Counted from the first letter of the stretch, positions 1 through 12,860 are shown. The stretch: 64,000 bases of DNA from Hippasteria phrygiana (GCA_037893225.1 JAZGUH010000557.1:62001-126000), one strand, 5' to 3'. Notes: generated by a model from the letters alone, not told the origin. Numbers and translations: made by a program.

Positions 1-870
1 TTTCATCTCGTAAGTACACAGTGTGAACGTACTGACTTGGGAATAGAATCTAATCATTGAAAGTAACGACTGTGTTTGCTGCAAGATCATTCTTGTGTAG
101 ATTGTCTATCCCAAGGAAAACAAAATCTGTCTAGTACTCAAAAAGATTTCTTTAAAGACATGTTAACATTTCCCCCCGCATATTCTGTATATGTACGCAA
201 GAATTTATTCCATTGAGTCAACAACGAAGGAATAGAGATATCTATTGCAAGCGGATTGTGTATAATTTAAATTCACAACGCACTGATGTGAAATATGCGT
301 ATTTTAATTCAGAAATAACAAACGTTGATGACATTAGAATATATTCGATGCATCATGGAAGAGTTTAACATTTCCCTCGTGACATTTAAAAACCAAATTT
401 CTGCACTTGCATGATAAGCTTGAGAATATATTCCATAGATTGTACTCTTTCACGAAGTCAAACGTTCTTACTTAATATTTTTGAATTTTATTTTAGTTTT
501 AGGTACTGTTTTGTTCCCAATAGTATTGCCCGTCAACAACATCCATTCCCCCCCCCCCCCCCCCAAATTCTCAAAAGACCCCTGTCGTACAATTGCACTT
601 GCATCCCTAAGAAAGATGGCAATATTTGATTTCCAGTAATAGGCCTGTATCGTACGAAGTTGGCCATCTGCCTTTATCTTCCTCAGCTTGGCAGACAGAA
701 ATACGTATTCAGTGGAATTATCCAGTAGAATGAGGTTGCCATGGTAACGGATGAATGCCCGCACGTGCTTTTCCGGGAGCAATCTTCATCTCCGTGCAAT
801 CAGGAAGATGAGATGGTGCAGTAGGCCTATACAGAATGTTACTTAGGGCTATAGTTTGTAGTAGTTTTAG
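1..870. other. No gene recognised; contains a poly-C tract
   Basis: AT-rich sequence with only short chance open frames. A C homopolymer lies at about 549-564, and the open frames crossing it on both strands are low-complexity artefacts. One copy of the over-represented 8-mer TAGGCCTA is at 822-829. I see no splice-flanked coding signal. Confidence 0.6.
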
Positions 871-1115
871 AAAGTATTACAGAAGTGCTGTAGAATGATT
901 GGTGCACAGTATATCGTGTGAATTGCATTGAGTATGTGGCTGCGTAGATTTGGCAGTTGTCTTTCTGTATTGTATTTTGCATTCCTTTGATATAAGCTGG
1001 TTTTTCTAGTATTACACAGAAGTTGTGTATAGAATGATTGGTGCACAGTATATCGTGTTAATTGATTATGTGACTGCATGCAGTTGTATTCTGTGTTGTA
1101 TTCTGCAATACTGTT
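871..1115. repeat. Two-copy imperfect tandem duplication, about 138-bp period
   Basis: Two adjacent units begin with AGTATTACAGAAG-like sequence. Each contains an almost identical stretch, AATGATTGGTGCACAGTATA then TCGTGT, at about 894 and 1033, followed by a TGTGGCTGC/TGTGACTGC block and a TTGTATTCTG-type block. The second unit is shorter and diverged. It looks like a local duplication; no coding potential is seen. Confidence 0.7.
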
Positions 1116-1453
1116 TTGATAAACTGTTTCTACATTGTTCCCGTTGTGTTTCCTGTAAAAATGACGAATAACAAAAAAAATATTTCAATTTAAGTGGACG
1201 TTCATACTCTTAAAACATTTTTCAACGGCGGTAAAGAAAGTGTTTATCGTAACATAAGGTAATATTACCAATATCCTAGCAACAGATTTCGTAAAGTATA
1301 TTTTGTGTTCATTACCACCTTTAGTAGTTAAAGGATTAAACCAGGAGAAGATTCATTTTGAGTTGGCCAGTTTATCCCAAAATGTCTAAGCTGCATGAAG
1401 CAGCTCTTCTGCATGGAGAAGTTCAGTGTGTCGTTCAAGTAGTACATTTATTT
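1116..1453. other. No gene recognised
   Basis: Unique-looking AT-rich sequence. I find no open frame of note and no repeat structure. Confidence 0.55.
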
Positions 1454-1525
1454 CATCAAAAATTAGCTGGCCTAACGTTTCGAACGTTTCAGCACGTTTT
1501 TTTCTCAAAGGCGAATTAATTTCCG
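1454..1525 (-). repeat. Short interspersed repeat, copy 1 (hairpin-GAAAC motif)
   Basis: Read on the minus strand the order is CTTTGAGAAA, then a hairpin with stem AACGT/ACGTT, then CGAAACGTTAGGCCAGCTAA. The same order recurs on the minus strand at 30713-30790 with a different but still complementary stem. A hairpin immediately before GAAAC is reminiscent of the stem II-GAAA part of hammerhead ribozymes carried by some retroelements such as Penelope-like elements. The CUGAUGA box is not intact, so no catalytic claim is made. Confidence 0.5.
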
Positions 1526-1566
1526 AAATAAGACATTAGGTACCGTATTAGTCTCTGGATACAGAG

Positions 1567-1672
1567 TACCGAAGTGATGACGTCAATCAATGCAATGTTT
1601 GGAACCAGAATACATTCTAAACTGCATGTGTTTCGAACCAGTTGCCGCGGCAACTGACGTCAGACTTCGGTA
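1567..1672. mobile_element. Palindromic MITE with TACCGAAG termini
   Basis: Ends are inverted: TACCGAAGTGATGACGTCA at the left and TGACGTCAGACTTCGGTA at the right, a match over about 18 bp with small differences. The right half contains a perfect 16-bp palindrome, AGTTGCCGCGGCAACT (1641-1656). The left 60 bp recur almost unchanged at about 34395-34457. It has no coding capacity. I infer a non-autonomous DNA transposon; the superfamily is not assignable from what is visible. Confidence 0.7.
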
Positions 1673-4600
1673 TTGGAAGATTGGTACGTGGTGCAGTTGA
1701 CTGGGGAGGGTTCCACTCACGCGAACGTTTCCCGACGTTGTTGACCTTTGCGCTCACTTCCAATGGAAAATGGTTCAGTCGTGTTGCGCACGTCCATGCT
1801 GTTTGTACTATGAGTAGAACGCATGCCCCGATGACCAAATCAATTCCCAAATCAATTCATATAGCTCTGGTGAAATGTGTAGCTATTGTTTGTTAGTTGA
1901 GCACAACTTGGTCATAAATGACCACAACTGGGTCACACAGTCGGCCTATAGAGGGCGTTACTGATACCTATACAAATGCATTCTGTAATAAGGTCGAACC
2001 CTATGATTATCGATCAAGTCTTTAAATTATTTGAATTAGATTTGTACTTACATAAATGAGAGCTGTCGTGATTTTTTTCCAGACCGTAAGTTGATTTTAA
2101 CCTTGTTATCGCAGGTTGTATCTCGGTAGCGATGTTTCCTCATAAGACTGCCGTGCTAATAACCACCAATCTGTCTTCCCGTGTTACAGCTCCTTGTAGA
2201 TACAGCAGTCCAAAGCGTCTTGGACACGCTGTGTACATTTACCCTTTCCACTGAAGCTCATTAATAAGGAGTCGCATTTTCCTCAGCCATCTTCATGCTT
2301 CTCATCTCATTGTACCGAGTCTGTCGCGGTCTGTGGTAGCACACTCATCAGCTGAGATGCTCGCCATTTCCTCGCCCACCAATGGGCGGGCTTGTTACAG
2401 AGAGCCCGGCACTACAAGCGGGTCGACCAATGTCAAGTCCCGACACAAACCCGCCAAGGAGCACCCGGTTGCTATGCGAGGCATTCCAGTCATCTCGGAG
2501 GATCGGTGTTGATTGCAAAGCGGCCGAACAGTCGTTTTATAATGTATTGCGTTTGCTGGGAGCTGACTCCTGACCGCGGCGTCACATGTTTTTACATCTC
2601 AATTACACCCTGCCCATGCCCGTTGGCTTCATAAAGGTCAAGAGTCATGAGCTGAGTCTACGAGAGGTAATTAATCTTATTTCTTCCCGCGTATGACGAA
2701 ACTTTGAAATCACAAATTGCTGCGGCTGTCCCTGTTAATTCACAGTGCAGTTGTCTATAGGCTATGCAAATGTAAAACAAGTTAGAGCATACAGTGCTTC
2801 AAATATTTAATACGTCGGGAAAGGGGCAAAAGAGACAATTTCTGTTCCAATTTACATCATTATCCCTGACGCAAATTCCATCCTCAAGTTTATCATAGTT
2901 CAGGGTGAACTGGCAAACTGAGCTGGCTGACCACCAATGGAAGAGCCTTGATATATCAAACGGTCGCCTGGCTTGGAATCTTGAGCTCATCCAATAACGA
3001 TTGAGTACCACGAATTTCACACATTTTCTCCATTTGACTATGTTGTTAAATATTTTAATAAGGTGTCTTTCCATGAACTTTATAAAACTTTTTTTTAATG
3101 TCGACGTTTTGGTCGACTTTTTGTTTGTTTGTGTTGAATGGCGTCACGAACAGTACGCAGCCATTTTGCTAATATTGGCGTCTTCCGTGCTGAAGGCATG
3201 CATTGCGACTGAACATGGGCCATATTGGCTTCGGCTATGGCTTCGGTTTCATCTTCAGTTATTCCCAGCTCGATTGCCAATACGTTGCCTTGAATTTTAG
3301 CCACATCTCAAGACTTGATACTTATGAGAAGCAGATGGCAAAGCCGAATGAATTTCAGCAAGAAATATAACAGAAATAGCATCAAGAAGTGTCGTTTTAA
3401 GGTAGAATTGCGGTAGACAAAATAAGGCACTCGATCTCAAACTGCGTTGGTGTAAAACCTCATTCGCCGCTTATTTTTTCCAAGAAATGGGACATTCTCT
3501 GACCTGTGATGCATTGCAGCAGAGCCTCGCGCTAACCTGGAGTTTTCTGAACGTGTTCGAACTACGGACTTTTTGGAAGGTCCGTGATTAAACACGAGCG
3601 ACAGCGGTCGTCACCGGTCGTGCTCAACCGGACGGTGAGGCAAATTATCGGGGGGAGCCCAACGTGATCGGCGCGCACCGCACAGATGTCACGGCTCATC
3701 CCGCTCGTGTTAATAATGGGATTAAGTTTCAATCTCTCGTCCCGGGCTGCGGTCTCAGGATGTGAATTATGATCCCTCCATCTGGCCTGGGATTATGGAC
3801 GATTGCGGATTCCTCAGTGCATGCGAGCACACCCCACTTCACTTCTGTAATTGTTTTATCTTGTATACTGTGCTTGTATTGACTTGAGGGTGTTGACTGA
3901 AGACGGGGCTTAAATACGTGAGTCTTATTGGGTTTTTTCTACACGCTAGTGGGTCTATATAGGTCATTCTACTTTGCCCCTTTCGCGGTTAAAGGACCTA
4001 CCGTTGTCTTAGATTTTTGATTTTCTGACAGAATCTCGGACTCTCACAAATTGTGTTTTCCTGAGGGTTTTTTTGTGAGCGCTTATTGTGTGTGTTGCGT
4101 TTAGTACTTTGGCCCTGCCTCAATATGTCAAACGGCATTCTCCTCATTTGACATTTAATTATGTAAGTATTTAGTTATAAATTTCCTTGTGTCGATTCGT
4201 AAATGGATACTTATGTAGGCTATGTATTTATTAATATTTCGTCCATCTGTCTGTTTGTCTCTGTATCCCATTTTAACCTGTTTTGCCCTAACTTTAGGCT
4301 GTGCCTGGACCTGCATTTGAAATGATTACCATTTACCTCAGTTGTACTTTGTATAATGCCTTCTGCCTATCTAAATTTAGCCTTCGTCGAATTTCGTCTT
4401 TTTGTCTGTTTGTATCTTTGCAGTCGTGTCACTGAAGTTAAAAATTCCCACTAATCTCTTTCTGTTATACCTTCGCAGAATGAAATTTGAATAAATTCTA
4501 TCGCGCCTTTCTTGTCGAACAAAACAACAGTCGCAAAATGTATTATGCGTATTCCGGAGGTCAAGTGGTGGCGCTATATAGGGATGTACATTTTGAGAGT

Positions 4601-5216
4601 ATTTCACACAAGAGGGCGCCGTATCATTAGATTGGCATTGAGCCTGTCTAGTCTCCGTTCAATTCAAAGGTGACGAGACACGAACGTTGAAAACGTGCAT
4701 GACGTGAGATATTCTTAGTTTTCCTATATTCTATAAGATTTCATACCACGTTTCTGATACTGTCGCTCATACAAGGTGGGCCATGGTACAACTTTTGCAC
4801 GGCGAGACAAATATGCGAACTTTACAGTAGGCAGAATAAAAAATAACTTTTTTAACATATAAGGGCATGTTTAAACCAGTATTGAGGCTGGTTATTCAAA
4901 CAGAAAAACCCATTCGATCGTGAGAGATGATTTTTCTCTTTGGAAGCGCAAACTGTCTGATTATTCGCGCAAAATATTACTCAGGCATTTGTACTAACAA
5001 AGCACAGGCCTAAAGCTGGCTTTCTACGTAGGCGCGTTTTTTGGTCTGTTTTATATTCGTTGCGTAGGCCCCTATCTATTTATAGGCCTGCAGGTTACGC
5101 TAAACAGTGGGGGAAATCGTGGGACAAACATACAGAAAACGCATGAACCAGTCCATATGTGAATGTCGAGATACCTGCTTTATCGTATTTACAATGAAGA
5201 ACTCGCTCTTAATATG
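1673..5216. other. Intergenic; no gene recognised
   Basis: No open frame shows a recognisable domain. Two stretches, about 2140-2600 and 3500-3800, are GC-balanced, complex and free of repeats, so they could be conserved regulatory DNA, but that is only an impression. Minus-strand frames at 2799-3074 (91 aa) and 3095-3304 (69 aa) were inspected; neither has family features or convincing splice borders. Confidence 0.55.
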
Positions 5217-5326
5217 CACTGCAAAAACCGCGGTTTTAAATTAACACCATGTGGTGTTTATATTGAACCATTCGCCCAATATAAACACCACGTGGTGTTA
5301 ATTTAACACCAACGTTTTTTGCAGTG
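5217..5326. mobile_element. CACTG-ended palindromic MITE, 110 bp
   Basis: Begins CACTGCAAAAACCG and ends GTTTTTTGCAGTG. The two halves are complementary over nearly the whole length, with ATTAACACCATGTGGTGTTT pairing with its complement around the spacer ACCATTCGCCC. It is flanked on both sides by TG, a 2-bp target-site duplication. Relatives lie at 13801, 21245, 31912 and 37475, and looser ones at 30015, 30541, 35281 and 27958. Confidence 0.85.
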
Positions 5327-5591
5327 TGTTTAATTTGTCGCCAAGGCTTTTGGGATGGCATATTTTTTCCTTTTTCACTTGTTCGCCATTGCGCTAAAAT
5401 AACGAGACTGCTAGTTACTTAGGCAACTACGCTTTCATAAATTAGATGATAACTTTTTGCCCTTTCCCGACGTAGGGCAAGAAATCTCTCATCTAATTTA
5501 CGTCTTCCCCGACGCAAATGCCATCTTGACACTACGCTTTCACAGTGTAAACACCGTGCTACCCCAGTGCCTACTGCACAAAACTTGCCCT

Positions 5592-5859
5592 CAGTGGCGT
5601 AGGCAAGGGGGTGGGGGAGGCGTGGCGGGCGTGGATTGGGGCGCACGCCCATATAAAAAAATGCCATCCCCCCGTACGTCTCCCCCCTGTCAATTTCGCA
5701 AACGGAGAAAATAATAGTATTATTACGAAAAATACTGTGTTTGTGAGCTGAGCGCCAAGTGCTCCTTTATAATGGTTAACTGGTTTAATAGAAATGTCCC
5801 CCCCCCCCCCGTAACATCCATCCCCCCTCCCTATTCAGAGAACAATGGCTACGCCGCTG
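5592..5859. mobile_element. hAT-like MITE, 268 bp
   Basis: Left end CAGTGGCGTAGGC and right end GGCTACGCCGCTG form terminal inverted repeats of the CAGTGGCGTAG type common for hAT transposons. The flanking octamers CTTGCCCT and CTAACCCT agree at 6 of 8 positions, as expected for an aged 8-bp duplication. The interior is C/G-rich with a C homopolymer near 5798 and no transposase. Calling it hAT is inference from termini and duplication length. Confidence 0.7.
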
Positions 5860-5916
5860 CTAACCCTATATAGGATAATCTGGTCAACAATGCTTTTGAG
5901 CGATTAGGTAAACAAT

Positions 5917-6540
5917 TAGCCTTTTGGGGATATGGCGGACACGATAGGAGGGCGCTATTTGAATTGGATAAACCTTTTGGCTGAGTTCGGGCGAGTTGTT
6001 CTTGTTTGCTCAAGGACAGCTCGTGTCTTCCTTCGTGTTCCGGCCACTCGAACGTACAAAACCGTCTGATAGCCCCATGGCATTGTAAGAGCGCCATCTA
6101 TCGCTGGTAACCACGCAAAATGTAATGGCTGCGCCCATGTACGTAATTATTCAAGCATTCGTTTCAAAAATCTGAATTTCAGACGCAAAATGATTTAACG
6201 GAAGCACATAGACTGCAATTAAAGTTCCCCTAGTTTGTTCAGAAAAAGCTATATTTCCAAAACGTTTGGGGAAGGGAATTTTAGGAAACTACGGCGACTT
6301 TTTATGCTTCGTCAGATCATGGAGGTATCCGCCATCTGTGGTCGTCTTTTACGTCGCGTCAAATTACGTCATGTTCTTGTATAAATCCCCGACTGGTAGG
6401 TGGTGTGTGATCTTGTTCCGAGTGCAATGTTCTCCGGTCGCGTTCCCGCCGTTCGGGCGCAAGAACAGGGAACTCGTGTTAAGATTAACAGACCGCCCGA
6501 ACTCAGCTTTTGTGCCATATCCAAAAAAGGCTACCGGTAA
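5917..6540. repeat. Inverted-repeat element, about 620 bp
   Basis: The left arm carries TAGCC-TTTTGGGGATATGGC and TTTTGGCTGAGTTCGGGCG (5918-5990). The right arm carries the complements CGCCCGAACTCAGCTTTTG and GCCATATCCAAAAAAGGCTA (6493-6534). Arms are diverged and outer ends are not sharp. The loop holds a CRE-like ATTACGTCAT (about 6364) followed by TATAAA (about 6380), which could be chance. No transposase is seen. Confidence 0.5.
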
Positions 6541-7398
6541 TGATCTTGAAAGACATGATTATCACTGACATGTTAGCACGCCCTCTTTAGTTTGAAACAA
6601 TGTTTGACTTCAATCATGGAGGAATAAATGCTTCAACCAACCCGCGTCTCATCAGGCCGTACGTGTCCGAAACGGGCTTCCCGAGCTACCGCTATAGGTC
6701 TATTGTCAGCACCGTCAAGAGCTAGACCTGGCTCTAGATACAAGATTTGGACACGGCTTATATTCGCAAAGGCATTCCTGGAGCCAGTTGTTACATGAGG
6801 GGTCCCAAACATTGGACCAAAAATGGCGGATTATGCATCAGTGCACGTGGGTCGCACGCTCCACTGTACTATGGTTGCACACCAGTAAATAAACTTCCAT
6901 AGACTCCAATAATATATACACAAACTTCCAAAATTCAGGAAAAATACTTAGGAGTCTCCAAGGTGTTTGAGACACACATCGAATTAAAGCTTATTTCATA
7001 ATTTGTCAGTTTCTGTTTAATTTTATAGGGAATTAACAAATGACTTTGGGGAGAAATTTCCATCCGAAGATGATCCCCCCTAAATGTAGCCCCGTAGTCC
7101 ATCGCCAGCTTGAAAGATGATTCCTACGCTCCATTGCAAAATAGAGACTTTTAAGGACCAATTTCATCCGAATTTCACAGTAATATACAAGCTGGCAGTC
7201 CTGTGCACCGCTTCCATCCTTTTCTTTTACAAACCCTCAAGTTCATGGCCCACAAAATGTTCTAAAAGCAGAGAATTTGAGGGCTTGCAAATCGTTATTT
7301 GGGCGGCGTAGGCAATTTTCGGCCCATTTACTGGTCTGCACCCCTATACAATGTATACACATAAATGGCGGCCATATTAGCCAAAGTCAGAGGGTGTC
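6541..7398. other. Intergenic; no gene recognised
   Basis: No coding signal. Several ATGGCGG words occur, which are frequent in this DNA generally. No clear repeat boundary is visible. Confidence 0.55.
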
Positions 7399-7449
7399 GC
7401 AACCATTGATCTCCATTATACAGTCTGTATAATGGAGATCAATGGTCGC
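7399..7449. repeat. Near-perfect 22-bp inverted repeat (hairpin)
   Basis: Arms GCAACCATTGATCTCCATTATA (split here as GCAACCATTG + ATCTCCATTATA) and the complement ending CAATGGTCGC differ by one base and are separated by CAGTCTG. The words resemble the termini of the inverted-repeat element at 7585-7828, so this may be a mini-derivative of that family. Confidence 0.75.
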
Positions 7450-7584
7450 AACTCTCTATTTACTGCTCTGTTCCTTACCCAAGATTAGCGCCCTCAAGTG
7501 TCAATAAGGGTCTCATTAATGTCACTTAATGATCTTAGGCTAACCCCTTAACAGAAATCTTTCGTATTAGGTAGGTATATTCAG

Positions 7585-7828
7585 CCCACTGATCTCTATG
7601 TAAACTGGATAGCACATCGGCTGTACAAGTTGAAGCCGCCATCCACCATATTACCACTCCCAAAACAACAGGTTTGACAACCTTGTCCCCAGGGTCTACT
7701 TTCAATCTTGTTATCCTTACACAGAGATCAGTGGTAAAATGGGAGTGGTAATATGGCGGTTACTGGCTTCAGTTGCTTGAACAGCACACAATGGCCAAGA
7801 GCTATCCAGTTTATATAGAGATAAGTGA
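7585..7828. mobile_element. Inverted-repeat MITE, about 245 bp
   Basis: Left end ACTGATCTCTATGTAAACTG + GATAGC pairs with right end GCTATCCAGTTTATATAGAG + ATAAGT. Further in, GAAGCCGCCATC...ATATTACCACTCCC pairs with GGGAGTGGTAATATGGCGG. Arms are about 90 bp with an unpaired centre. No open frame and no clear target duplication. Confidence 0.7.
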
Positions 7829-9225
7829 TTCAGCCTCACTTCCAATTCCGCATTCTCTGTAACCAGCACTGTTTATTACTCCTTTTTACACATTCTGCAT
7901 AATTATTTACAGAGGGCAGAGTGAACCGTATCCATGGCAACAGCACGCAAGACAACGAGAGATATTGACTGTTCCGAGTAGTGCCATGATCACGACTTGC
8001 GTCTGTTTGATCCCTTTGTTCCGTTTGATGCTACACTGCGCAATTTTCAAGGCCATCAGTCAAGGGAGTTTAAATATTCCGGATGGTGTGATAGCGGTAA
8101 TTTCTCTATTTTAGTTGCCATGCCGCGCTTCAAATTGCATGTGTTCAGACGAATGGTGGGCGCAAATAACAAGTAAATGGTCGCCGGTTAGTCAAATTAA
8201 AGTCGCTCTTGCTCAGTCTATTCATAAAATAAACCAGGCGGTAAATATATGAATGTATACGGCCGATTTCATTTTGTAGCGAACGAGCATCATCATTCTC
8301 GTAATCATGGTTTAACATTGACATTTACAGTTACGGTAAAACAAAACAGGTGCCGTAATATTTCAGAAAAAGATGATATAATTGTCTAGATGACTTTAAT
8401 ATTCCTTATCATGAATTAGCTAAACGGTAGCATTTAACGTAACAGTTTATTATGAGTGATGACGAACTGTCTCCTCTTTTGTAATTGTTGTTTATCACAT
8501 CATTGCCGTGTGTGACTTTAATAGGAATGATGCACTGTTCAATGTTTCCATGCATGTCTGCAAAAAAAATATATACAATTTGGCTGCGTGTGCGTCAGTG
8601 GTTTAACTGTCCCATTCTATTGTGTACTATGATCACTCTAAGGATCGAGGTCCAAATGTGGTGGCATTGTTTACATCTAGCACTATCCGGTCACGTGGGG
8701 CTTTAAACAGATCGGCAGACGGAAGGAAAAGTCTAATGGGACACGGCTTTTAATGAAAGCAGAAAATCCCTTGTAAGTTCAAATGCGACACTTTGATGTG
8801 TTGCTCTCCCTCAGGCATGGTGACTAAAACAGCCATATGATGGTTAATACTAAGTCTTGCTTGTGGTTGTTTGGCGATTCTGCGAGTGCCGTATCTTCTC
8901 AGCCCGTGCCAATTAACTTCACACATAATGTCAGATTTCAAAACTACCAGGTAGACCAGGTATGACTCCTTTGGAAATTTGATCATGTCCGGACGGCATC
9001 GTCTGTAATGCATATCTGTGTGTCGAACTATTTAGTATGAACAAAATATCATCTGGGAGAGGTTTCCAAGAAGGAAGTATAATTTAATGGTCACGTTGAC
9101 GCCCTGAAAATGTCAATGACTCGCTCGTACAAATATTCCCAAGATATACAGATATAATAGGTGATATAGGCCCTTATACCGGTGAAGATCAGTGCCTTAC
9201 TGATAGACTGATTGGCGCCTCTCCT
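7829..9225. other. Intergenic; no gene recognised
   Basis: Mostly unique sequence. The block at about 8750-9010 is complex and repeat-free with an 87-aa minus-strand frame lacking recognisable features; it may be regulatory or nothing. No exon could be defined. Confidence 0.5.
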
Positions 9226-9720
9226 GCTTTAAAGGTAGTAGGCCTGTACAACATTTGCTTTTGCTGTAGTTTTCAGAAATGAATGGATCTGGGGGTTAGT
9301 ATTTAAAAGCAAATACTGCAACACTGACCTGGTTAAGTTGTGTGCGCATAGGTGCTGGGAAAACAGGGGAAAACAATACTGTTCTTGTAGTCTGGTTTCC
9401 TGACCCTATATCAGACAAACCGGAGCAATTTACAGACGTAGCGAAGTATCAGGTCGGGGAACTAGACTAGCTGGCTTGCACCCGTTCACGGATGTGCAAC
9501 CAATTGCCAAACAAAACTAAAGTTGGTAAATTGGGGGCAGTATTTGAACAAAAAGTAAGTTTCTTTTTAAACGGTGGCGGATCGACCATCGCTGGAAATT
9601 AATACAAAAAATATTTTTTCTTGAAAATGACAGCATACCAGGTGTCATGATTTCACAGGATGCTTGAGACTATTATTTACTTACAATCAAGTAAAGTATT
9701 TCATCATAATTCAGTAGTTT
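9226..9720 (+). mobile_element. TTAA-flanked non-autonomous element, diverged copy
   Basis: Starts TTTAAAGGTAGTAGGCCTGTAC. It shares blocks with the element at 17565-18036 in the same order and spacing: CAGAAATG-ATGGATCTGGGGGTTAGTAT near the start, ACTGACCTGGTTAA, then GACAGCA..CAGGTGTCAT-ATTTCACAGGAT, GAGACTATTATTTACTTACA and a TTCATCATAATTCA block near the end. A third, partial copy is at about 62131-62215. TTAA at the border suggests a piggyBac-type MITE, which is inference. Confidence 0.65.
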
Positions 9721-9937
9721 TGTTTTTTGATGGTTTGCAAATGTTGCATATTACCTTTAAAATCGACCGGGGTGAAATGCCTTGTTAAATTGATCAAATT
9801 GTAGTATAACATGTTTGAGATAAAGCGGACACGGGAGGGCGCTATTCCGATGCAAAATGTTATCCTAACCAAGTTCCGCCCCCCCCCCCCCTTATTTTTT
9901 CCACGATTATACGAAGGCTGTTGGTCGGCAAATTGTT

Positions 9938-10130
9938 CAGTGGCGGATCTACGGGGGGGGGGGGGGGTTTGGGGGTTTAAACCCCCCCCTTGGGCTGAAA
10001 AAAAAAATACTGACCAGTGTCGGGTGTCGAAAAATCGGCACGCTTGGGTGTGTAGGCCAATCACCTCGGGTAAACCCCCACCCCCCCCCCCCCCCCCCCC
10101 CCCCTTGGGTAAAACCTAGATCCGCCCATG
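9938..10130. mobile_element. Short element with GTGGCGGATCTAC termini and G/C homopolymers
   Basis: Left end CAGTGGCGGATCTACG runs into a G tract, and the right end CTAGATCCGCCCATG follows a C tract of nearly 30 bases. The termini are imperfect inverted repeats and the interior includes GGGTTTAAACCC. The open frames on both strands here are proline/glycine artefacts of the homopolymers. Flanks do not give a convincing 8-bp duplication. Confidence 0.55.
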
Positions 10131-12579
10131 TTGTTGATTCGTGACGTACCTTCCACCTGCGCAGCAGCATCCAACCTAGGCCTACAGATAATCCTGGTTT
10201 ACCCCATGATAAATTTATCGTGTAACAGAGCATGCGTCGTGGTCTGTGTCGTCAGAAACCTTGCGTCACGAAGACATGCAAGTTATAGCCGCGGATTTGT
10301 TAAACATTGCAATCAGTCATGGCATAGTCATAGTGATGTACTTAGCATTTACATGGCAGGTCATAGCCAACCAAATGCAGCAAATTAAGTTCAGTTTCCA
10401 TATGCTAAGAGGACATGTCCCATTTTACACTTTCTTCCTCTGTTGATACAGATGTCTCCCACAATGCCTCTGCAATTGGGTTGTAATGTAATGGGGCAAG
10501 GTTCTTCGAGCGTAACTGCCTGTACGAGCACAACGTGTAATCAGATGAAGTGGAAAGGCAGTGCCTGTATGAAAAGCTCTATTCTGTTATATCCCAAATA
10601 TTTTAAACTGAATCTCTTCACGAAATATTTTTGGGGCTGATTTCTTTTTTGAGCTTTGATGAGCTTCATTTTCTCAAAAGAAAGGGTCAAGGCTCGGAAC
10701 GAGATACCACAACACACAATATATCAAATTCAAGCTTTTGACCTTCAGGAAATACCATAATCTTGATGTTCAAATTTTGCTACTTTATTCCCATTTCATG
10801 GGAACAGGTCACATAATCCCGTCCAGGGTATTTGTGCAGCTTCGGTTCCACTCTTGCAATTCAGATATATTCATGATCATGAGCGCCAGACCGAACGCTT
10901 GGCTCAAAGCTCCGTGGTGAAGCTGCCTAGCACAAAATATTGCTGAACAAATTTTACTACTGAGCAAAAAAACAGTTTAGAACCATGTCACAAGCAATAC
11001 ACGTCAGATATTTTGTTCTGCATGGTTATCAATTTTTACTAACACAATTACCTTAACTTTTACGGTGTTGAGTGTTGAGCAAATTCATGTTTAAGCAGGT
11101 ACCGGTACATGGTGTTGTCCAAAGGACAAATATTCCACTCCTCGGCAGGTATTAAAGTTCCTGAATTCATTTGAAAAGCCCTGGCAATTCACCTACATTT
11201 CAATATGAAATTATTTTGCATTGCACAATTGTGCGCTCAGCAGCTAAGTGATGTCAGATCAGGCTAAAACTGGCCTGGTTAAAACCATATACAAATGGCG
11301 GCGGCGTTAGCAAGTCTACGCCTGGTTCAAAGGTCGATCGACACCTCTCAGCACACGATCAGTGCACACGATCTTCCTCTTAACCTCTGACTGACACCAC
11401 TCAATCCTAGCAGCCGTCTCTCCCAATGCCAATCCCAAAGCCATTAACTGAAGACATTTATGGTTATGCAGCTCCCCTTGCGGACGTAGAGTGGAAGAAA
11501 AATGTAAATTAGCGTTATAATAATCATCGTCGGAAGTGCATTTTTCCACGAGGAGAATTTGGTTTTAGTTGTCACTTAATTTGCTCAGTGACACTCAGCA
11601 TTATGTCCTTTAGGCGGGAGCTTTTTAACTGCAATTTTGTTTATGAGGACATGTATAACTAAGAATATACACACATTCCTTGATGAATCCTTGTTCTGAA
11701 TATATTAACTATTTAAGTCTTTAATACGCACTGATTTGTGTGATTTTTAATTGCTGTTTTGTGCATTCACTGATTGGAAATCGTCTTCATTTATTCATGT
11801 TCTTACAGGAATGAATTTATGTTACCAGTATGTTATGATTGTGTGCTTTGGAATACAGATATGGATAAATAGAATTATCTATGCACTATTTTATAAAAGT
11901 GCTCGAGATTTCTTGCACGTACTACTCGTTTAAAAATCACACACTCGTCAGCTCGTTCATCAGAAGACTCGTCTACGGTAGAAAGAAAACCACTCGTGTG
12001 CTATGTACGTACATGGAATTGACCCATGCCCATGGAGTGCGCAGTGAGATCGCTTCAAGCTATATTGTTAGGAATGGGAGTGATCGTAATAATAATCATC
12101 TTATTTGTATATTTCTCGCTTTGTATTGAATAGACCCCACTGGCTTGAACATTTAAATTCAACGAAAAACGATATCTGCAGTGCGTAACCTCGTGATTGT
12201 TAGTCAACTGAGAAAACTCATCAATTGAAAAAGCATCAGATCACGGTAGCATGCTATATTTTTCAAGCGGATTAGAAGTCCGTATACTTTTGCAGAAGTT
12301 TTAAGTGAAATGTTTTAATTGGCGCAACGTGTGTCGTTTCTTTAAAGGCAATTATTCAATGCCTTGTATAATGTCTCCGTTATTGTTCATTTATTCGCTG
12401 TTGCAGCAGCCATAGGCATACACGTATCTGCAAATATCAACACTAATAATGCTATATTGACCAGGGAAAAACTGAATTAAGAATAGACGGCACTGCTATA
12501 TACGTTCAATTCATATTGTCAGAATACTCGGGTGTATAGTAATTATGTTCAGTTTTTTTCCCACGAATGGTGCGCGTCA
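10131..12579. other. Intergenic; no gene recognised
   Basis: No domain-bearing frame. About 10920-11060 has GCTGAGCAAA/TAGCACAA words reminiscent of the GCTAAGCA-rich element family at 29686, perhaps an eroded copy. The rest appears unique and AT-rich. Confidence 0.5.
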
Positions 12580-12860
12580 GTTGTAAGTGTGCGCCATCCA
12601 TTGGCCTTGTTCATCTGTGCCGCTTACCAGCGACACCCAGGCAACGTCAAGTCAGCGTCCAACACGCTCATCATTTACTGCGGGGGCGCGCCGGCTTAGC
12701 TCAGCCTTAGCCATGTTCACAGTGGTGGCTGAAAGACATTAAATGCGAGCGAGCTGCTCCATCACATCGTACCGGTGCGAGAGAGGAAATCTCCCCCGAC
12801 GAATGCTTCTTGCCTCGGTACGGCATATTTTTGTGTGTCCCGTCCCGTTGCTTGGAGGTG

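Noticed and set aside
9711..10233. Several 90-117-aa frames on both strands
   Set aside because: Pro/Gly tracts from poly-C and poly-G inside a repeat element.
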